Assembly (NCBI GenBank): GCA_029593915.1
Contig: CP046147.1
Span: 1,798,001-1,862,000, forward strand
Source of the DNA: Candidatus Lucifugimonas marina
GTDB taxonomy: Bacteria > Chloroflexota > Dehalococcoidia > Lucifugimonadales > Lucifugimonadaceae
Length of the DNA stretch: 64,000 nucleotides
Direction of reading: 5' to 3'
The translations under genes and the position numbers were made by a program. A model generated the notes under the pieces. The model ran no database searches and was not told where the DNA came from. It saw nothing but the letters and a program-made list of their open reading frames with translations. Position 1 is the first letter of the stretch. Every line of letters starts with the position of its first letter. This document shows positions 25,242 to 34,951 of the stretch, piece after piece.

Positions 25242-26570
25242 CTAGTTCGTTGGCAGAACACCCGATGCTTGCTGTCCGCCCCAGAGGATGTCCTGCAGCA
25301 CATGATGCGAGCGTTTGTGAGTAAAACAGTCTGAGTACATGTCTCTCAGTTGAGTGAACGAATGCTGACCAAACAACGCTTTTGTGAAGCTGAGGTCGGG
25401 ATAGAGAGCCTGAGCATCATGGCGTTCTATTGAGCCGGTGTTCTCGACTGCACCAAGCTTCCCGCCATCGAACTTCATCTGAAGCCCTGACCGATAGAAC
25501 GAAATTTTCAAATCGCCAGACCAGCCTCGTAAATCAGATTCAGCAAGTCGTTTCTCGATAACCGGAGTTAGACGCGAAACAAGCGCAGCAACATCGGGAA
25601 CTCGTACTACCCATGCGTACGAACTCTTTGCAGCACCAAACTGCGTATCGAACATATTCAACGCCGGATGTTCTGATCCAAATTCAAACTCGATCTTTTC
25701 GCATTTTCCACCACCGACAGGCTCTATTTCTTCGGCCATCGCTTTCAAATCGACCAGCATCGAGCTAGTCGCATCAAGCCAATTTGCGTTGTCAGTGATC
25801 TCAAGACTGTCGACTCGGATCATGTCTCGTTTGGTCGGGACGTCATAGATGTAATAGCCAACGGGTTCGCCGTCTCGTTCGAGGATTCGTACTCTGTACG
25901 CCACCATGCTTCCCTCACGACAACCAAACATTTCTCTTTCGAAAATCTTGGCATCACGGACCGCTGTCACGAACAGGCGTTGGTGCGAATGTAGTTCGGT
26001 CTTAGCGATAAACGGCACGTCAGAACGCTTTGCGTCACGTGCAGTGAACGGAGGTTTTGAGTCTTTTTTCTCAAGGACGCCAGCGAGAGCAGTGCGTGAA
26101 GTCGCTCGACCACCCCAGGCATCCAGAGCATATTCGTATCCAAACTGCTTGTAGTAGTAAGGGATGCCCATCACAGTGTTGAAGAGATGACCGCGTTCTT
26201 TACCCCACTCGTGCATCACGTCAAACTGCTTAAGAATGAGACCACGTCGTCGATAGTCGGGATGCGTGCCCACGATTTCAGGCATGCCCATCGGAACATC
26301 GACACCGCCCATGTTCCACACCTGGGATATGTAGACGATGGTCGATACGATCTTGCCGGTTTTCGTGTCCTCAACCACTGTGAAATCGCTCGGCCCAACT
26401 CGACGATTCACGCCGTCGAACAGATCGCGAGTCCAGTCGCCGATTTCCGGTTCCGGAGTCATTTCAGGCGGCTCGGCCATAACTACCGAATTGAATTCGG
26501 CAACTTCCTCACGGTCATCAGCAGTGGCTGTGCGGAGTATGAGGTTGTCGTCTAGAGAAATAGATTCCAT
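25242..26570 (-). CDS. GNAT N-acetyltransferase (Eis-like)
   Basis: A 442-residue protein with an N-terminal GNAT domain ('LILRTATADDREEVAEFN', acetyl-CoA loop in 'THPDYRRRGLILKQFDVMHEWGKERGH'), followed by 'YYYKQFGYEYAL' and a second GNAT-like region. The C-terminal part is like the sterol-carrier fold of Eis-family aminoglycoside/lysine acetyltransferases ('GDLKISFYRSGLQMKFDGGKLG'). The three-part length fits Eis-like proteins. Substrate unknown. It stands alone on the minus strand. Confidence 0.85.
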   Translation of the reverse strand: MESISLDDNLILRTATADDREEVAEFNSVVMAEPPEMTPEPEIGDWTRDLFDGVNRRVGPSDFTVVEDTKTGKIVSTIVYISQVWNMGGVDVPMGMPEIVGTHPDYRRRGLILKQFDVMHEWGKERGHLFNTVMGIPYYYKQFGYEYALDAWGGRATSRTALAGVLEKKDSKPPFTARDAKRSDVPFIAKTELHSHQRLFVTAVRDAKIFEREMFGCREGSMVAYRVRILERDGEPVGYYIYDVPTKRDMIRVDSLEITDNANWLDATSSMLVDLKAMAEEIEPVGGGKCEKIEFEFGSEHPALNMFDTQFGAAKSSYAWVVRVPDVAALVSRLTPVIEKRLAESDLRGWSGDLKISFYRSGLQMKFDGGKLGAVENTGSIERHDAQALYPDLSFTKALFGQHSFTQLRDMYSDCFTHKRSHHVLQDILWGGQQASGVLPTN

Positions 26571-26900
26571 CGGGAAGACAGTGGCCTTTGGATTGGTGAA
26601 CGATAATTTGGATCATCAGTATTACATCGCCAGATGATCGCAAAACAGAAGCCGCGTGACACGTTTTTGTTATCGGAGTTATTTCGCAGCAACAGTCTGA
26701 GCCCCTAACACTGTCATTCACTGTCATTCTGAACTCGATTCAGAATAGTTTTCGAGTGCGGTGAGTTCTCTTGTCAAAAGCGGCCCAGAGTGATTGATTC
26801 AGCGCAATGACGATGATTCTGAATCGAGTTCAGAATGACACCTTTCCGTTGGTCAGTATTCGGCGCTCAAGCGAAACAAAGCCCAAGCGCCACACGTTTG
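26571..26900. other. Non-coding gap with an inverted-repeat element
   Basis: No credible open frame is present in these 330 bases. They hold the 117-base inverted-repeat element listed separately and flanking A/T-rich sequence. The promoter of the GNAT gene should lie between 26571 and about 26700. Confidence 0.6.
26723..26839. repeat. 117-base element with perfect 24-bp terminal inverted repeats
   Basis: The arm at 26723-26746, beginning GTCATTCTGAACTCGATTC, is a perfect reverse complement of 26816-26839. The 69-base interior is non-coding. Flanks show no obvious target duplication, although the left arm is preceded by a partial second GTCATTC. It lies after the bicupin gene (leftward). The structure fits a MITE or a large palindromic repeat; the transcript would form a long hairpin. 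Confidence 0.8.
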
Positions 26901-27638
26901 CTAGCTGGCAGGACCAGCGATGGTGATGCGAATCGACGGCTCATCGCCAACGGTCGAAATTGAGTAGCTTTTGCCCTTTTCCAGGAAAACGACGTCACCC
27001 GGACCAGCACTGGATACACCTTCACCACTAATCGACCATTCAACTCGCCCCTGAAGAACAACCCACCAGCGGTTCTCGTCTGGGTGCGAGGTTGTCTCCG
27101 AAGTCGTACCAGCCAGTTCATGCGTGTACGTCGCGTAATTCCGATTGTCGTTTACAGCAACTTCCACCCAGTTTGATGAAGTACCGTTCCGTTCCACCAG
27201 TGACTTGAGCTTCGTGTGAATAAGATTCGGGTTGGTTTGACCTTCATCCACGGGTATCAACCGACACGGTGCTATGCCCTTGATGTCGTGATTTGAATCA
27301 GGATGAGTGATGCCAAATCGGATCGCCTGTACACCCTCTTTTGGCTGAATATCGTGAGCGAATCCGGCTGGAGCCATGATGATGTCGCCCCACTCAGACA
27401 ACACTGGCTCGTATTGCCCAATCTGCCACTGAGTACGACCATCCAGCGCTACCCAGAATTCGTTGAAGTCAGGATGAATATGTGGGTCTGGAGGTGTGCC
27501 AGGAGGTCCTGAAATCCACACGGCGCGGTTTCGTCCATCTTCAAGCAATACTTCCGCCCAGCGTTCGCCCTCGCCGTGTCGCCCCATCGTTTCAGCGTGG
27601 CGAGCAACTCGTTGATTCATTGGCGTTTGCGCGGTCAT
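26901..27638 (-). CDS. Bicupin protein
   Basis: A 245-residue two-cupin protein. The first cupin has metal-type ligands in 'PHIHPDFNEFWVAL' (His, His, Glu) and a later His in 'APAGFAHDI'. The second ('HPDENRWWVVLQGRVEWSI', 'AGPGDVVFLEKGKSYSI') lacks the full ligand set and may be structural. Its start lies nine bases after the stop of the mannonate-dehydratase-like gene, so both are likely one operon. A role in sugar-acid metabolism or as a small-molecule sensor is inference. Confidence 0.82.
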   Translation of the reverse strand: MTAQTPMNQRVARHAETMGRHGEGERWAEVLLEDGRNRAVWISGPPGTPPDPHIHPDFNEFWVALDGRTQWQIGQYEPVLSEWGDIIMAPAGFAHDIQPKEGVQAIRFGITHPDSNHDIKGIAPCRLIPVDEGQTNPNLIHTKLKSLVERNGTSSNWVEVAVNDNRNYATYTHELAGTTSETTSHPDENRWWVVLQGRVEWSISGEGVSSAGPGDVVFLEKGKSYSISTVGDEPSIRITIAGPAS

Positions 27639-27647
27639 TGGTAGTTT

Positions 27648-28709
27648 CTACTTTCCTGCCGCTTGAGTGGCTAGTGAAGCCTGCATCATCGCCCGTGCAT
27701 AGCCCACGGTGTAAGCGAATCCCGTGTAGGTGGTTGCAGAGATTCCGTTGAACGGAAATTCAGTATCAGAATCGTTCTGTGGCGGGTGCTCCGGGTAGAT
27801 CAATCGAGGGTACTTCTGGCGAACCAGCTCGCTCATCACGGCGAACATATCAACCTGCCCTTCGTCGATCCACACCTCCGTGTAGTCGAGTCGAGGAGTT
27901 CTCGTGACGACGTTACGGAAGTGAACGTGGTTGATCTGATCACGCTCACCAAAATATCGACAAACTTCGACGGGATCGTGCCCCATCTCACGAGTCACAC
28001 CGCAGTCGAACGTGATTCCGTTGTACGGACTTGGCACGATGTCGGCAAGCCGTTTCCAACCTTCCACAGAGCCCATGATCTGACCGCTCCCACGACTTAT
28101 AGGCGCTGGTGGATCGTTGGGGTGCAAGGCAAGTCGAACATCTGCCGCTTCAGCCGCCGGTATGACGGCTTTGAGGTAGTAGGTGACGTTCTCCCATAGA
28201 TCATCGATAGATATCGCTTCCTTGCCCTGCAAAGGCGGAAGGTCTTTGATGCGATCGTTGTTGAAATCCATCAACCCAGATCCGCCCCGACCGGGAACCA
28301 CTTTGTAGCCTTCAACGATCCGGTGGGCGTAGAAGTTGTATTCCATCACAGGCAATCCCTGTCGACCTGCGATTTGGATTGCGTTAATAATCGTCTCGAT
28401 GTCATCGTCACGACCATCTTTTCCAAAGATGATTCTTTCGCCGGGGTCGAACATTACGTTTCGAATTTCGAGATCCCCTTCTGCCACGCGATCAATATGA
28501 CGTTTCAGGTTCTCGTCAGTCCATGTTTCGAGACCACCAGTGTCGAGATGGGCGATGCTAACGCCCTTCACACCGAGTTGTTTGACGCGTCGGAGTGAGC
28601 GGTCGGACAGATCATCCAGGAACAGAGTTAGCGTTGGAGTTTCGTCCGATTCTGGCCAATGTCCCTGTCCTTTTATCGAATCGCTAATTCCCACTTTGTC
28701 GTAGACCAT
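27648..28709 (-). CDS. Mannonate dehydratase-like TIM-barrel protein (copy 1)
   Basis: A 353-residue xylose-isomerase-like barrel related to UxuA. Typical segments are 'LPVMEYNFYAHRI', 'YYLKAVIPAAEAADVRLALHPNDPP', 'NGITFDCGVTREMG', 'QINHVHFRNVV' and 'YPEHPP', containing the metal-ligand His/Cys/His/Asp set expected for mannonate dehydratase. UxuA removes water from D-mannonate to give 2-keto-3-deoxygluconate. A second copy is at 56940-57959. The gene lies between the bicupin and sulfatase genes, all leftward. Exact substrate not certain. Confidence 0.85.
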   Translation of the reverse strand: MVYDKVGISDSIKGQGHWPESDETPTLTLFLDDLSDRSLRRVKQLGVKGVSIAHLDTGGLETWTDENLKRHIDRVAEGDLEIRNVMFDPGERIIFGKDGRDDDIETIINAIQIAGRQGLPVMEYNFYAHRIVEGYKVVPGRGGSGLMDFNNDRIKDLPPLQGKEAISIDDLWENVTYYLKAVIPAAEAADVRLALHPNDPPAPISRGSGQIMGSVEGWKRLADIVPSPYNGITFDCGVTREMGHDPVEVCRYFGERDQINHVHFRNVVTRTPRLDYTEVWIDEGQVDMFAVMSELVRQKYPRLIYPEHPPQNDSDTEFPFNGISATTYTGFAYTVGYARAMMQASLATQAAGK

Positions 28710-28765
28710 CTTTTTACTCTCTCAACCCGTTAGTTATCGAAGTTACTCGTTCGCATGCATTGCTG

Positions 28766-30133
28766 CTAAACCATGCCGTGAGCGACGTATTCGTAGTCTT
28801 CTGACGAATAGTCGTCTTCCCAGCGCTTTTCTATCCCGGCGCGCCAGTTTTCGGCCAGTGCTTTTAGTTCGGCAGTGATTTCTGGTTCCGAGTCAGCGAG
28901 GTTGATCGATTCCGCAGGATCGCTTTCGACATCGGAAAGATGAACCGGAGCGATAGGTTCGTCGTCCTCAACCAGTTGACCATCCAAAACAAGCTTCCAC
29001 TTGCCCTTACGTACGGCAGTCTGACCCTCCATCTCCCAGAAGATGGGGCGTTCAGCGAGATCGTCACCGCTCACTACATGAGAGAGCATGCTCTCGCCGT
29101 CGATTTCATATTGGCTTGCATCTACTCCAATGGCATCGAGCACAGTTGGAACGATATCCATCGAGGCGACCGGCTGATCGCTCACCTGCCCTGCCGGTAT
29201 TTTCGCTGGCCAGTGCATGATCGCTGGTTCTTTTACACCGCCATCAAACAGGCTGAACTTGTGACCTTTGAGACCGCCAGACGTCCCGCCGTAGTAGGGA
29301 TCCTGAGCGCCATCGAGCCAGTTGCGTGATTCACGAGAAGGTCCGTTGTCTGACGTGAAAACCGACAACGTGTTTTCGGTCAGACCTAATCGCTCTAATT
29401 CGTTTTTGATCACAGCAATGGCATCGTCAACTGCACTGATCATTGCTGCCATCACCTGTCGGTCCCACGGTAAATCGGCGAAGCGATCCATGTACTCCTG
29501 CGGAGCGTGCATCGGATAGTGAGGAGCGTTGAACGGAACGTAGAGGAAGAATGGCTTGTCTGACTTCGCCATCTCTCGGATGTACTCGACAGCCTTCTTG
29601 GCGATTAGTTCAGTGAAGTATTCGCCGTTTCGCCAAATTTCCTCGTTGTCCTCCCAAAGATCGTGAGTTGGGTTCAGACTTGGACCGGGTCGGTTGGCTC
29701 CCCAGTAGTAAATATGTGAGTAGAAATCGATACAGCCAGCCATGAATCCGAACGTCTTGTCGAAGCCATGTGCTCCCGGTCGTGATTGCTCGGCTAAACC
29801 AAGATGCCATTTGCCAGTAAGAGCTGTTTGATAACCCTCTTTTTTAAGCATCGTCGCCAGCGTTGGAGTGCTGGCAGGAAGACCGGTTGCCGTGCGGTGA
29901 CCCCGCAAGATTGCTCGAACGCCAGCGTTGCCGGGGTATCGACCAGAGAGAAGTGCCGCTCGCGAGGGTGAACAAACCGGGCTATTTGAGTACCAGTCTG
30001 TGAATCGCACTCCGTCCTTCGCCATACGGTCGAGAGTTGGAGTCTTGAAATCGGTCGCGCCCATGCACGATAGATCGCCATAGCCTTGATCATCGGTTAG
30101 GTAGACGATCACATTCGGTCGCGAATCAGCCAT
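28766..30133 (-). CDS. Sulfatase (arylsulfatase family)
   Basis: A 455-residue type I sulfatase. Metal-binding 'YLTDDQGYGD' is at residues 11-20. The active-site signature C-S-P-S-R has Cys54 as the residue converted to formylglycine, followed by 'AALLSGRYP'. 'TGKWHLG' and 'VFTSDNGPSRESRN' complete the site. There is no signal peptide, so it is probably cytoplasmic. It should release sulfate from an organic sulfate ester, perhaps a sulfated sugar given its neighbours (inference). The maturation enzyme is not in this window. Confidence 0.93.
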   Translation of the reverse strand: MADSRPNVIVYLTDDQGYGDLSCMGATDFKTPTLDRMAKDGVRFTDWYSNSPVCSPSRAALLSGRYPGNAGVRAILRGHRTATGLPASTPTLATMLKKEGYQTALTGKWHLGLAEQSRPGAHGFDKTFGFMAGCIDFYSHIYYWGANRPGPSLNPTHDLWEDNEEIWRNGEYFTELIAKKAVEYIREMAKSDKPFFLYVPFNAPHYPMHAPQEYMDRFADLPWDRQVMAAMISAVDDAIAVIKNELERLGLTENTLSVFTSDNGPSRESRNWLDGAQDPYYGGTSGGLKGHKFSLFDGGVKEPAIMHWPAKIPAGQVSDQPVASMDIVPTVLDAIGVDASQYEIDGESMLSHVVSGDDLAERPIFWEMEGQTAVRKGKWKLVLDGQLVEDDEPIAPVHLSDVESDPAESINLADSEPEITAELKALAENWRAGIEKRWEDDYSSEDYEYVAHGMV

Positions 30134-30318
30134 TCGTATTTATCCTCGTCAGTTCGATATAAAGGGCTGACCTCAAGCAATCAGCCAAGAATGGCGACAG
30201 CCTAACCGAAGTTTTGAGGAAACGGAGTGAGTTGGGACGCTAAATCGAGTGCAAGTAGTCCTGCCTATAGGCCCATTGTGATCTCACCGAGACGTTTGGT
30301 GAGGATAGCGTTCTCACG

Positions 30319-31917
30319 TTAGTCGATAGGTACGACAATCAAAGATGGTCCAGGGGTGTCCAAAGCACTCTCGATAGACGCCAGCATCTTCGTCGACTCA
30401 TCGACGTAATCGAAGCTCCATCCGAACGATTCAGCCAGCATGCCCCATTTCGGATTACCGAACGACAAATCGGTATGAGCGCCGTAAGTATTGTCCTGCT
30501 TCCACTCGATCAGACCGTACCCACCGACTTCCCAAACCATCACAGTGATGTCGGAATTCAGACGACGTGCTGTTTCCATTTCCTGGACATTCATCAGGAA
30601 ACCGCCGTCCCCAGCCACTGCCATAACTTTTCGGTTTGGGTCGACCATTGCAGCGCTGATCAGTCCGGGCAACGCAAAGCCCATCGAGGCGAAGCCATTC
30701 GGAATCAGACACGTGTTGGGTTCGTAGCACTGATATTGACGTGCGACCCACATCTTGTGAGCGCCCACATCTGAAAGTAAAACATCACTCGGTCCCAGCG
30801 CCTTTCGTACGTCAGCAAGCACTTTTTGCGGACGCATGGGCCCTTTGGTGTCATCATCCTCGTGCGCCGCGAAATCTTCCATCATCTGATGACGAACGGC
30901 GTGCTGGCGAGATTCATCGATTCTGATCGGGTTGTCGTGTACGCCATCGTTAAACATCAGCAAAGCGTGCGGCAAATCACCGACTACTTCTACTTCCACC
31001 CGATGGTTTTCATCGACTTCTGCGGGTACGAAATCGAGATGAATGATTTTCTTGTCACGATCAGCATTCCACATGTTTGGTGGGTACTCGACCATATCGT
31101 AGCCAACCGTGATCACAAGGTCAGATTCGTGAATCGCCCTGAACACAAGATCTTTGGCGGCAAGTCCTATCGTGTACAGCGAGTTCATGGAGTCTTGGCT
31201 AATCGTACCTTTTGCCATGAACGTGTTGATAACGCCTATGCCAGTAGTTTCAGCGAATTTGGTTAGCTCAGCCGATGCTCCCTGCCGAATCACGCCGTTT
31301 CCGGCAAGGATCACTGGACTCTTGGCCGACCGAATGGCCTGCAAGGCATCGAAGATTACGTCGCGGTCAGGAACCGGACGCGTGGGTCGGGATTTCTGGA
31401 TTGGATCTAGATCGTCTGCGGGTGCGCCTGCCACGTCTTCAGGCAGTTCGATATGGCATGCACCGGGTTTCTCAGCCACCGCAAGCTTGAACGCCTTATG
31501 AACGACCTCTGGGACATTGTGCGGCGTGAGAATCGTCGAAGCCCACTTGGTGATCGGCTTGAACATCCCCACAACGTCCATCGCCTGGTGGCTTTCTTTG
31601 TGCCAACGCTCCGTCCCGGCCTGACCCGTGATAGCGATTAACGGTGCTCTGTCCATATTGGCATCAGCGACACCCGTCACGAGATTCGCTGCTCCGGGTC
31701 CTAGAGTTCCGAGACACACGCCAGGCTCGCCAGTAAGTCGACCGTGCACTTCGGCCATAAAAGCGGCCCCCTGCTCGTGGCGGGTGAGAATAAATTCGAT
31801 AGAAGCGGAAGCATCTAGCGCCATCATCAGGGCGGCGTTTTCTTCGCCTGGCACGCCGAATACTCGGGTTACGCCCTCATTTTCAAGACATTGCACAAAC
31901 AGTTCAGCAGCGTTCAA
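30319..31917 (-). CDS. ThDP-dependent acetolactate-synthase-like enzyme (copy 1)
   Basis: A 532-residue ThDP enzyme. The frame is open to a GTG at 31944, but TTG at 31917 gives the usual opening (M)NAAELFVQCLENEGV and has GGGGAT eight bases upstream. Domain order is PYR ('VFGVPGEENAALM', catalytic Glu in 'RHEQGAAFMAE'), central ('ILAGNGVIRQGASAELTKF') and PP with the ThDP/Mg motif 'GDGGFLMNVQEMETARRLN'. It most resembles acetolactate synthase large subunits, but no small subunit or other branched-chain genes are present, so a catabolic 2-keto-acid role is equally likely. Confidence 0.85.
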   Translation of the reverse strand: MNAAELFVQCLENEGVTRVFGVPGEENAALMMALDASASIEFILTRHEQGAAFMAEVHGRLTGEPGVCLGTLGPGAANLVTGVADANMDRAPLIAITGQAGTERWHKESHQAMDVVGMFKPITKWASTILTPHNVPEVVHKAFKLAVAEKPGACHIELPEDVAGAPADDLDPIQKSRPTRPVPDRDVIFDALQAIRSAKSPVILAGNGVIRQGASAELTKFAETTGIGVINTFMAKGTISQDSMNSLYTIGLAAKDLVFRAIHESDLVITVGYDMVEYPPNMWNADRDKKIIHLDFVPAEVDENHRVEVEVVGDLPHALLMFNDGVHDNPIRIDESRQHAVRHQMMEDFAAHEDDDTKGPMRPQKVLADVRKALGPSDVLLSDVGAHKMWVARQYQCYEPNTCLIPNGFASMGFALPGLISAAMVDPNRKVMAVAGDGGFLMNVQEMETARRLNSDITVMVWEVGGYGLIEWKQDNTYGAHTDLSFGNPKWGMLAESFGWSFDYVDESTKMLASIESALDTPGPSLIVVPID

Positions 31918-32134
31918 TGTTCGATCCCCAACCCAATAGATCACGAAATTACGAGTTCATTAACTCACAACGATAACGAACATACATGTCGTGTTTTGCG
32001 AAAGTGTTTCGAAATAGCACCGTCTGCCCTAACCGGTTGTTGCAGTCCCACCGCGGTTGAATCGAAATTGATTCTGGCGCACCCAATTGGAATAGCGTCC
32101 GTCGATATCTCATCGAATCGCAAAGGTGTTCATT

Positions 32135-32857
32135 ATGGCCAGTAACGAGTACGGCACTGATTTTTCGGATCTGTCAGCCCTGTTTTTCAACTGCACATTA
32201 AAACCTTCTCCCGAGATTTCTCACACCGAAGGCTTGATCGACAATTCGAAGGCGATCATGGAGGCACAAGGTGTGTCAGTCGAGGTAATACGACCTATCG
32301 ACTACAAGATCGCCCATGGCGTTTATCCAGACATGACTGAGCATGGATGGGATGTAGACGATTGGGCACAGCTGTACAAGAAGGTCGAAGCAGCCGACAT
32401 TCTGGTGATAGGCACGCCAATTTGGCTCGGTGAGAAATCTTCGGTTGCGACACAATTAGTCGAGCGGCTGTATTCGTCTTCTGGAGATCTAAACGAAGCG
32501 GGACAATACGCCTACTACGGTCGAGTCGGTGGTTGTCTGATAACAGGCAACGAAGACGGCGCAAAGCACTGCGCGATGAACCTTCTCTACTCTCTCCAGC
32601 ATTTGGGATATGTAATCCCACCTCAGGCCGACGCTGCGTGGCTCGGCGAGGCAGGGCCAGGGCCTTCATATCTCGATGAAGGTTCGGGAGGACCCGAGAA
32701 CGATTTCACGAATCGAAACACCACGTTCATGGCGTGGAATCTGATGCACTTCGCCCGAATGATCAAAGATGCCGGAGGAGTCCCAGCGCACGGCAATCAG
32801 CGATCCGAATGGGATGCGGGTGCTCGATTCGGACATCCAAATCCCGAGTATCGCTAA
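32135..32857 (+). CDS. NAD(P)H-dependent flavin oxidoreductase / flavodoxin-fold protein
   Basis: A 240-residue flavodoxin-like protein of the NADPH-dependent FMN reductase class. The phosphate loop region is 'FFNCTLKPSPEISHTEGLIDNSK', and the flavin-binding 'ILVIGTPIWLGEKSSVATQLVERLY' and 'GGCLITGNEDGAKHC' blocks follow. ATG at 32135 is preferred to the GTG at 32126 because AAAGG lies eight bases before it. It is divergent from the ThDP gene and its 3' end overlaps the convergent enolase gene by four bases. Confidence 0.88.
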   Translation: MASNEYGTDFSDLSALFFNCTLKPSPEISHTEGLIDNSKAIMEAQGVSVEVIRPIDYKIAHGVYPDMTEHGWDVDDWAQLYKKVEAADILVIGTPIWLGEKSSVATQLVERLYSSSGDLNEAGQYAYYGRVGGCLITGNEDGAKHCAMNLLYSLQHLGYVIPPQADAAWLGEAGPGPSYLDEGSGGPENDFTNRNTTFMAWNLMHFARMIKDAGGVPAHGNQRSEWDAGARFGHPNPEYR

Positions 32858-33963
32858 GCGCCCGGCTCGATCAATTTCTTCTGTTGAGTGAATTTCGTCA
32901 GCAGTTCTTCGTCAGGTTCAGGTAGTCCGTCGGTATACGGACGCATGGTCTGTGTCGAAGTTAATTCGACCTCTGGCTGTCCCATGTCTCGAACGTAAAA
33001 TCGTGATGACGGAAATAGATCGCCCGGGTAGAGGAAGTTCGGCAGCGTTGCGAGTTCGACACAAACTGCTGATCCAACTGCACTTTCCAGCATTCCACCA
33101 ACCCACACTGGCACACCAGCATCTTGGCAGATGTCGTGAATTCTGATGGCGTTTGTCAGGCCTCCGACTCGACCCGGTTTGATGTTTACGTACTCGCAAG
33201 CGTTGATTTTTAGCGCCTGTTCTACAACTCTGGGACCTGTTACCGATTCGTCCAAGCAAACGGGTGTGTCGATAGAACGGGCTAGCTCTGCGTGGTCGAT
33301 GATGTCGTCATTGGCGAGCGGTTGCTCGATGAATTCAAGATTGAACTTGTCCATCTTCTTGAACATATCGAGATCATCGAGCGAGTAACCAGAATTGCAG
33401 TCGATGTGGAACTTTTCATTTGGAAAGGCTGAACGCACAGCGCTGAGCATCTCGACATCCCAACCACGTGCGACCTTTAGTTTTACTCGTGGGAAACCGG
33501 CATCCACAGCTGTTTGGATGTTGCCAAGCAGCATGTCGAACGAATCTTGAATACCGAAATCTGCACCTGCCTGGACTTCTCTCGCCGTACCACCAAGTAA
33601 TTCGTGCAGCGGTCGATTCTGTATCTTCGACTCAAGCGTCCACCAAACTATTTCAAGCGCAGCCTTGGCGAACTGATTCCCTTTGAAGATAGATAGCGCC
33701 GTCGATACATCTTCGGCAGTGTCGAACTCTCGTCCGACTATCCGAGGAGCGAAGTATTCAGCAACATTCAGGAATGCTCCCGCTGCACCTTCGGGACTGT
33801 ACGCGGGCATTTGAAGCGGGGTTGATTCCGACCAAGCAATGTGGTCGCCGCTTCTTGCTTTCACAAGCACGGAATGAATGTCGTAATCAGCGCCGTAAGC
33901 TGTTCGCCACGGGTAAATCAGCGGCATCGCAACGTGGAATATTTCGAGTGAGTCTATTTTCAT
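32854..33963 (-). CDS. Enolase-superfamily enzyme, OSBS/N-acylamino-acid racemase type
   Basis: A 369-residue member of the muconate-lactonizing subgroup. The catalytic set is complete: Lys161 and Lys163 (VKLK), Asp188 (IDCNSGY), Glu213 (EQPL), Asp238/Glu239 (DES), Lys262 (NIKPGR). These positions nearly coincide with those of the Amycolatopsis o-succinylbenzoate synthase/N-acylamino-acid racemase. No menaquinone genes are nearby, so racemase-type or other activity is as likely as o-succinylbenzoate synthesis. Confidence 0.88.
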   Translation of the reverse strand: MKIDSLEIFHVAMPLIYPWRTAYGADYDIHSVLVKARSGDHIAWSESTPLQMPAYSPEGAAGAFLNVAEYFAPRIVGREFDTAEDVSTALSIFKGNQFAKAALEIVWWTLESKIQNRPLHELLGGTAREVQAGADFGIQDSFDMLLGNIQTAVDAGFPRVKLKVARGWDVEMLSAVRSAFPNEKFHIDCNSGYSLDDLDMFKKMDKFNLEFIEQPLANDDIIDHAELARSIDTPVCLDESVTGPRVVEQALKINACEYVNIKPGRVGGLTNAIRIHDICQDAGVPVWVGGMLESAVGSAVCVELATLPNFLYPGDLFPSSRFYVRDMGQPEVELTSTQTMRPYTDGLPEPDEELLTKFTQQKKLIEPGA

Positions 33964-34000
33964 ACTGTAGCGATCAGTGGTTCGAGCGAATACTCACGGG

Positions 34001-34951
34001 CTACATATCTCGACATATGTGAGCATGCATCGAATTATCGATGTTCTGATTCGCAGAAACATCTCTCCGCCGGAGATCGTAACTGGAAAGCTCATCACTA
34101 ACTATGATTTCGCCCTGAAAAATCGATGACATTTCCTCGAGAGCACGAACCCTGCCGCTGGCGCTCGAAATGTCTGGTCCCATGTGGACCATGACCAGTT
34201 GACCGACACCGGCTTCTGCCGCCATTTCGGCTGCACTCAGCGATCCGATCTGGCCGCTTTGAACCCCCTTGCGTTCGAGTTCAGATTGAAAGTTACCGCA
34301 CATAGAAACCAGCACATCGGCATCCGATGCAAGATCGATTATGTGATCGCACGGACGTGCATCGCCAGTGAAAACAATCGAGATATCGTCGGTATCGAGT
34401 CGATAGGCGTTTGCCTGCAGCTGCGGCTCGACATGTTCAATTCGCTGTGAGGTAACTCTGAACCCGTCACCTTCGAGAATCACTCCGGTGCTGACATCAG
34501 AGACATCAAACTCGGGCTTGGGTCGAGGCAATGCTCCACCACGAAGTTGGTGCATCTGCTGGCTAAGCGGATGATTAATCCGAGCCTTCCAATCGAAGGC
34601 AAACGCACCTTGCTCGCCGACAAGTCGCTCGATCATCACCTCAGTGTTCTCAGGACCGAATATTTTCAACGGTGTTTCATCGCCAATGCTGTGATCCCAG
34701 CGGGTCAGCAGAAACGCCGGAAGATCGGCGACGTGATCGAAGTGGTGGTGGCTGATGAATAGGTGATCGAAATCGAGCGAACTAAGTCCGTGCTTCGCGA
34801 GCTTGTAGGTTGTCGCTGGTCCGCAGTCGAACAAAAAATTTCGTCCACCCGATGTAACGACATGAGACGTGCCGAATCTGTCAGCATTTGGAATCGGCCC
34901 ACCGGAGCCGAGGACTATCAGATTCGCCAATTCGTCAGCTCGATTGCTCAT
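34001..34951 (-). CDS. Metallo-beta-lactamase-fold hydrolase (RNase Z-like)
   Basis: A 316-residue MBL-fold protein with N-terminal 'LIVLGSGGPIPNADRFGTSHVV' and metal-binding HHHFDH in 'LFISHHHFDHVADL'. A later 'SIVFTGDARPCDHIIDLA' and 'MVHMGPD' carry further ligands. This layout resembles RNase Z/arylsulfatase-type MBL hydrolases. The frame extends 16 codons further, but ATG at 34951 opens directly into the fold. It overlaps the end of the cyclase gene by 17 bases and probably shares its transcript. Substrate unknown. Confidence 0.85.
   Translation of the reverse strand: MSNRADELANLIVLGSGGPIPNADRFGTSHVVTSGGRNFLFDCGPATTYKLAKHGLSSLDFDHLFISHHHFDHVADLPAFLLTRWDHSIGDETPLKIFGPENTEVMIERLVGEQGAFAFDWKARINHPLSQQMHQLRGGALPRPKPEFDVSDVSTGVILEGDGFRVTSQRIEHVEPQLQANAYRLDTDDISIVFTGDARPCDHIIDLASDADVLVSMCGNFQSELERKGVQSGQIGSLSAAEMAAEAGVGQLVMVHMGPDISSASGRVRALEEMSSIFQGEIIVSDELSSYDLRRRDVSANQNIDNSMHAHICRDM

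Noticed and set aside
30319..31917. Firm naming as biosynthetic acetolactate synthase (ilvB)
   Set aside because: No regulatory small subunit or branched-chain amino acid genes nearby; the ThDP family is functionally broad.
32854..33963. Naming as menC
   Set aside because: Active-site residues are shared by o-succinylbenzoate synthases and N-acylamino-acid racemases, and no menaquinone genes are in the window.
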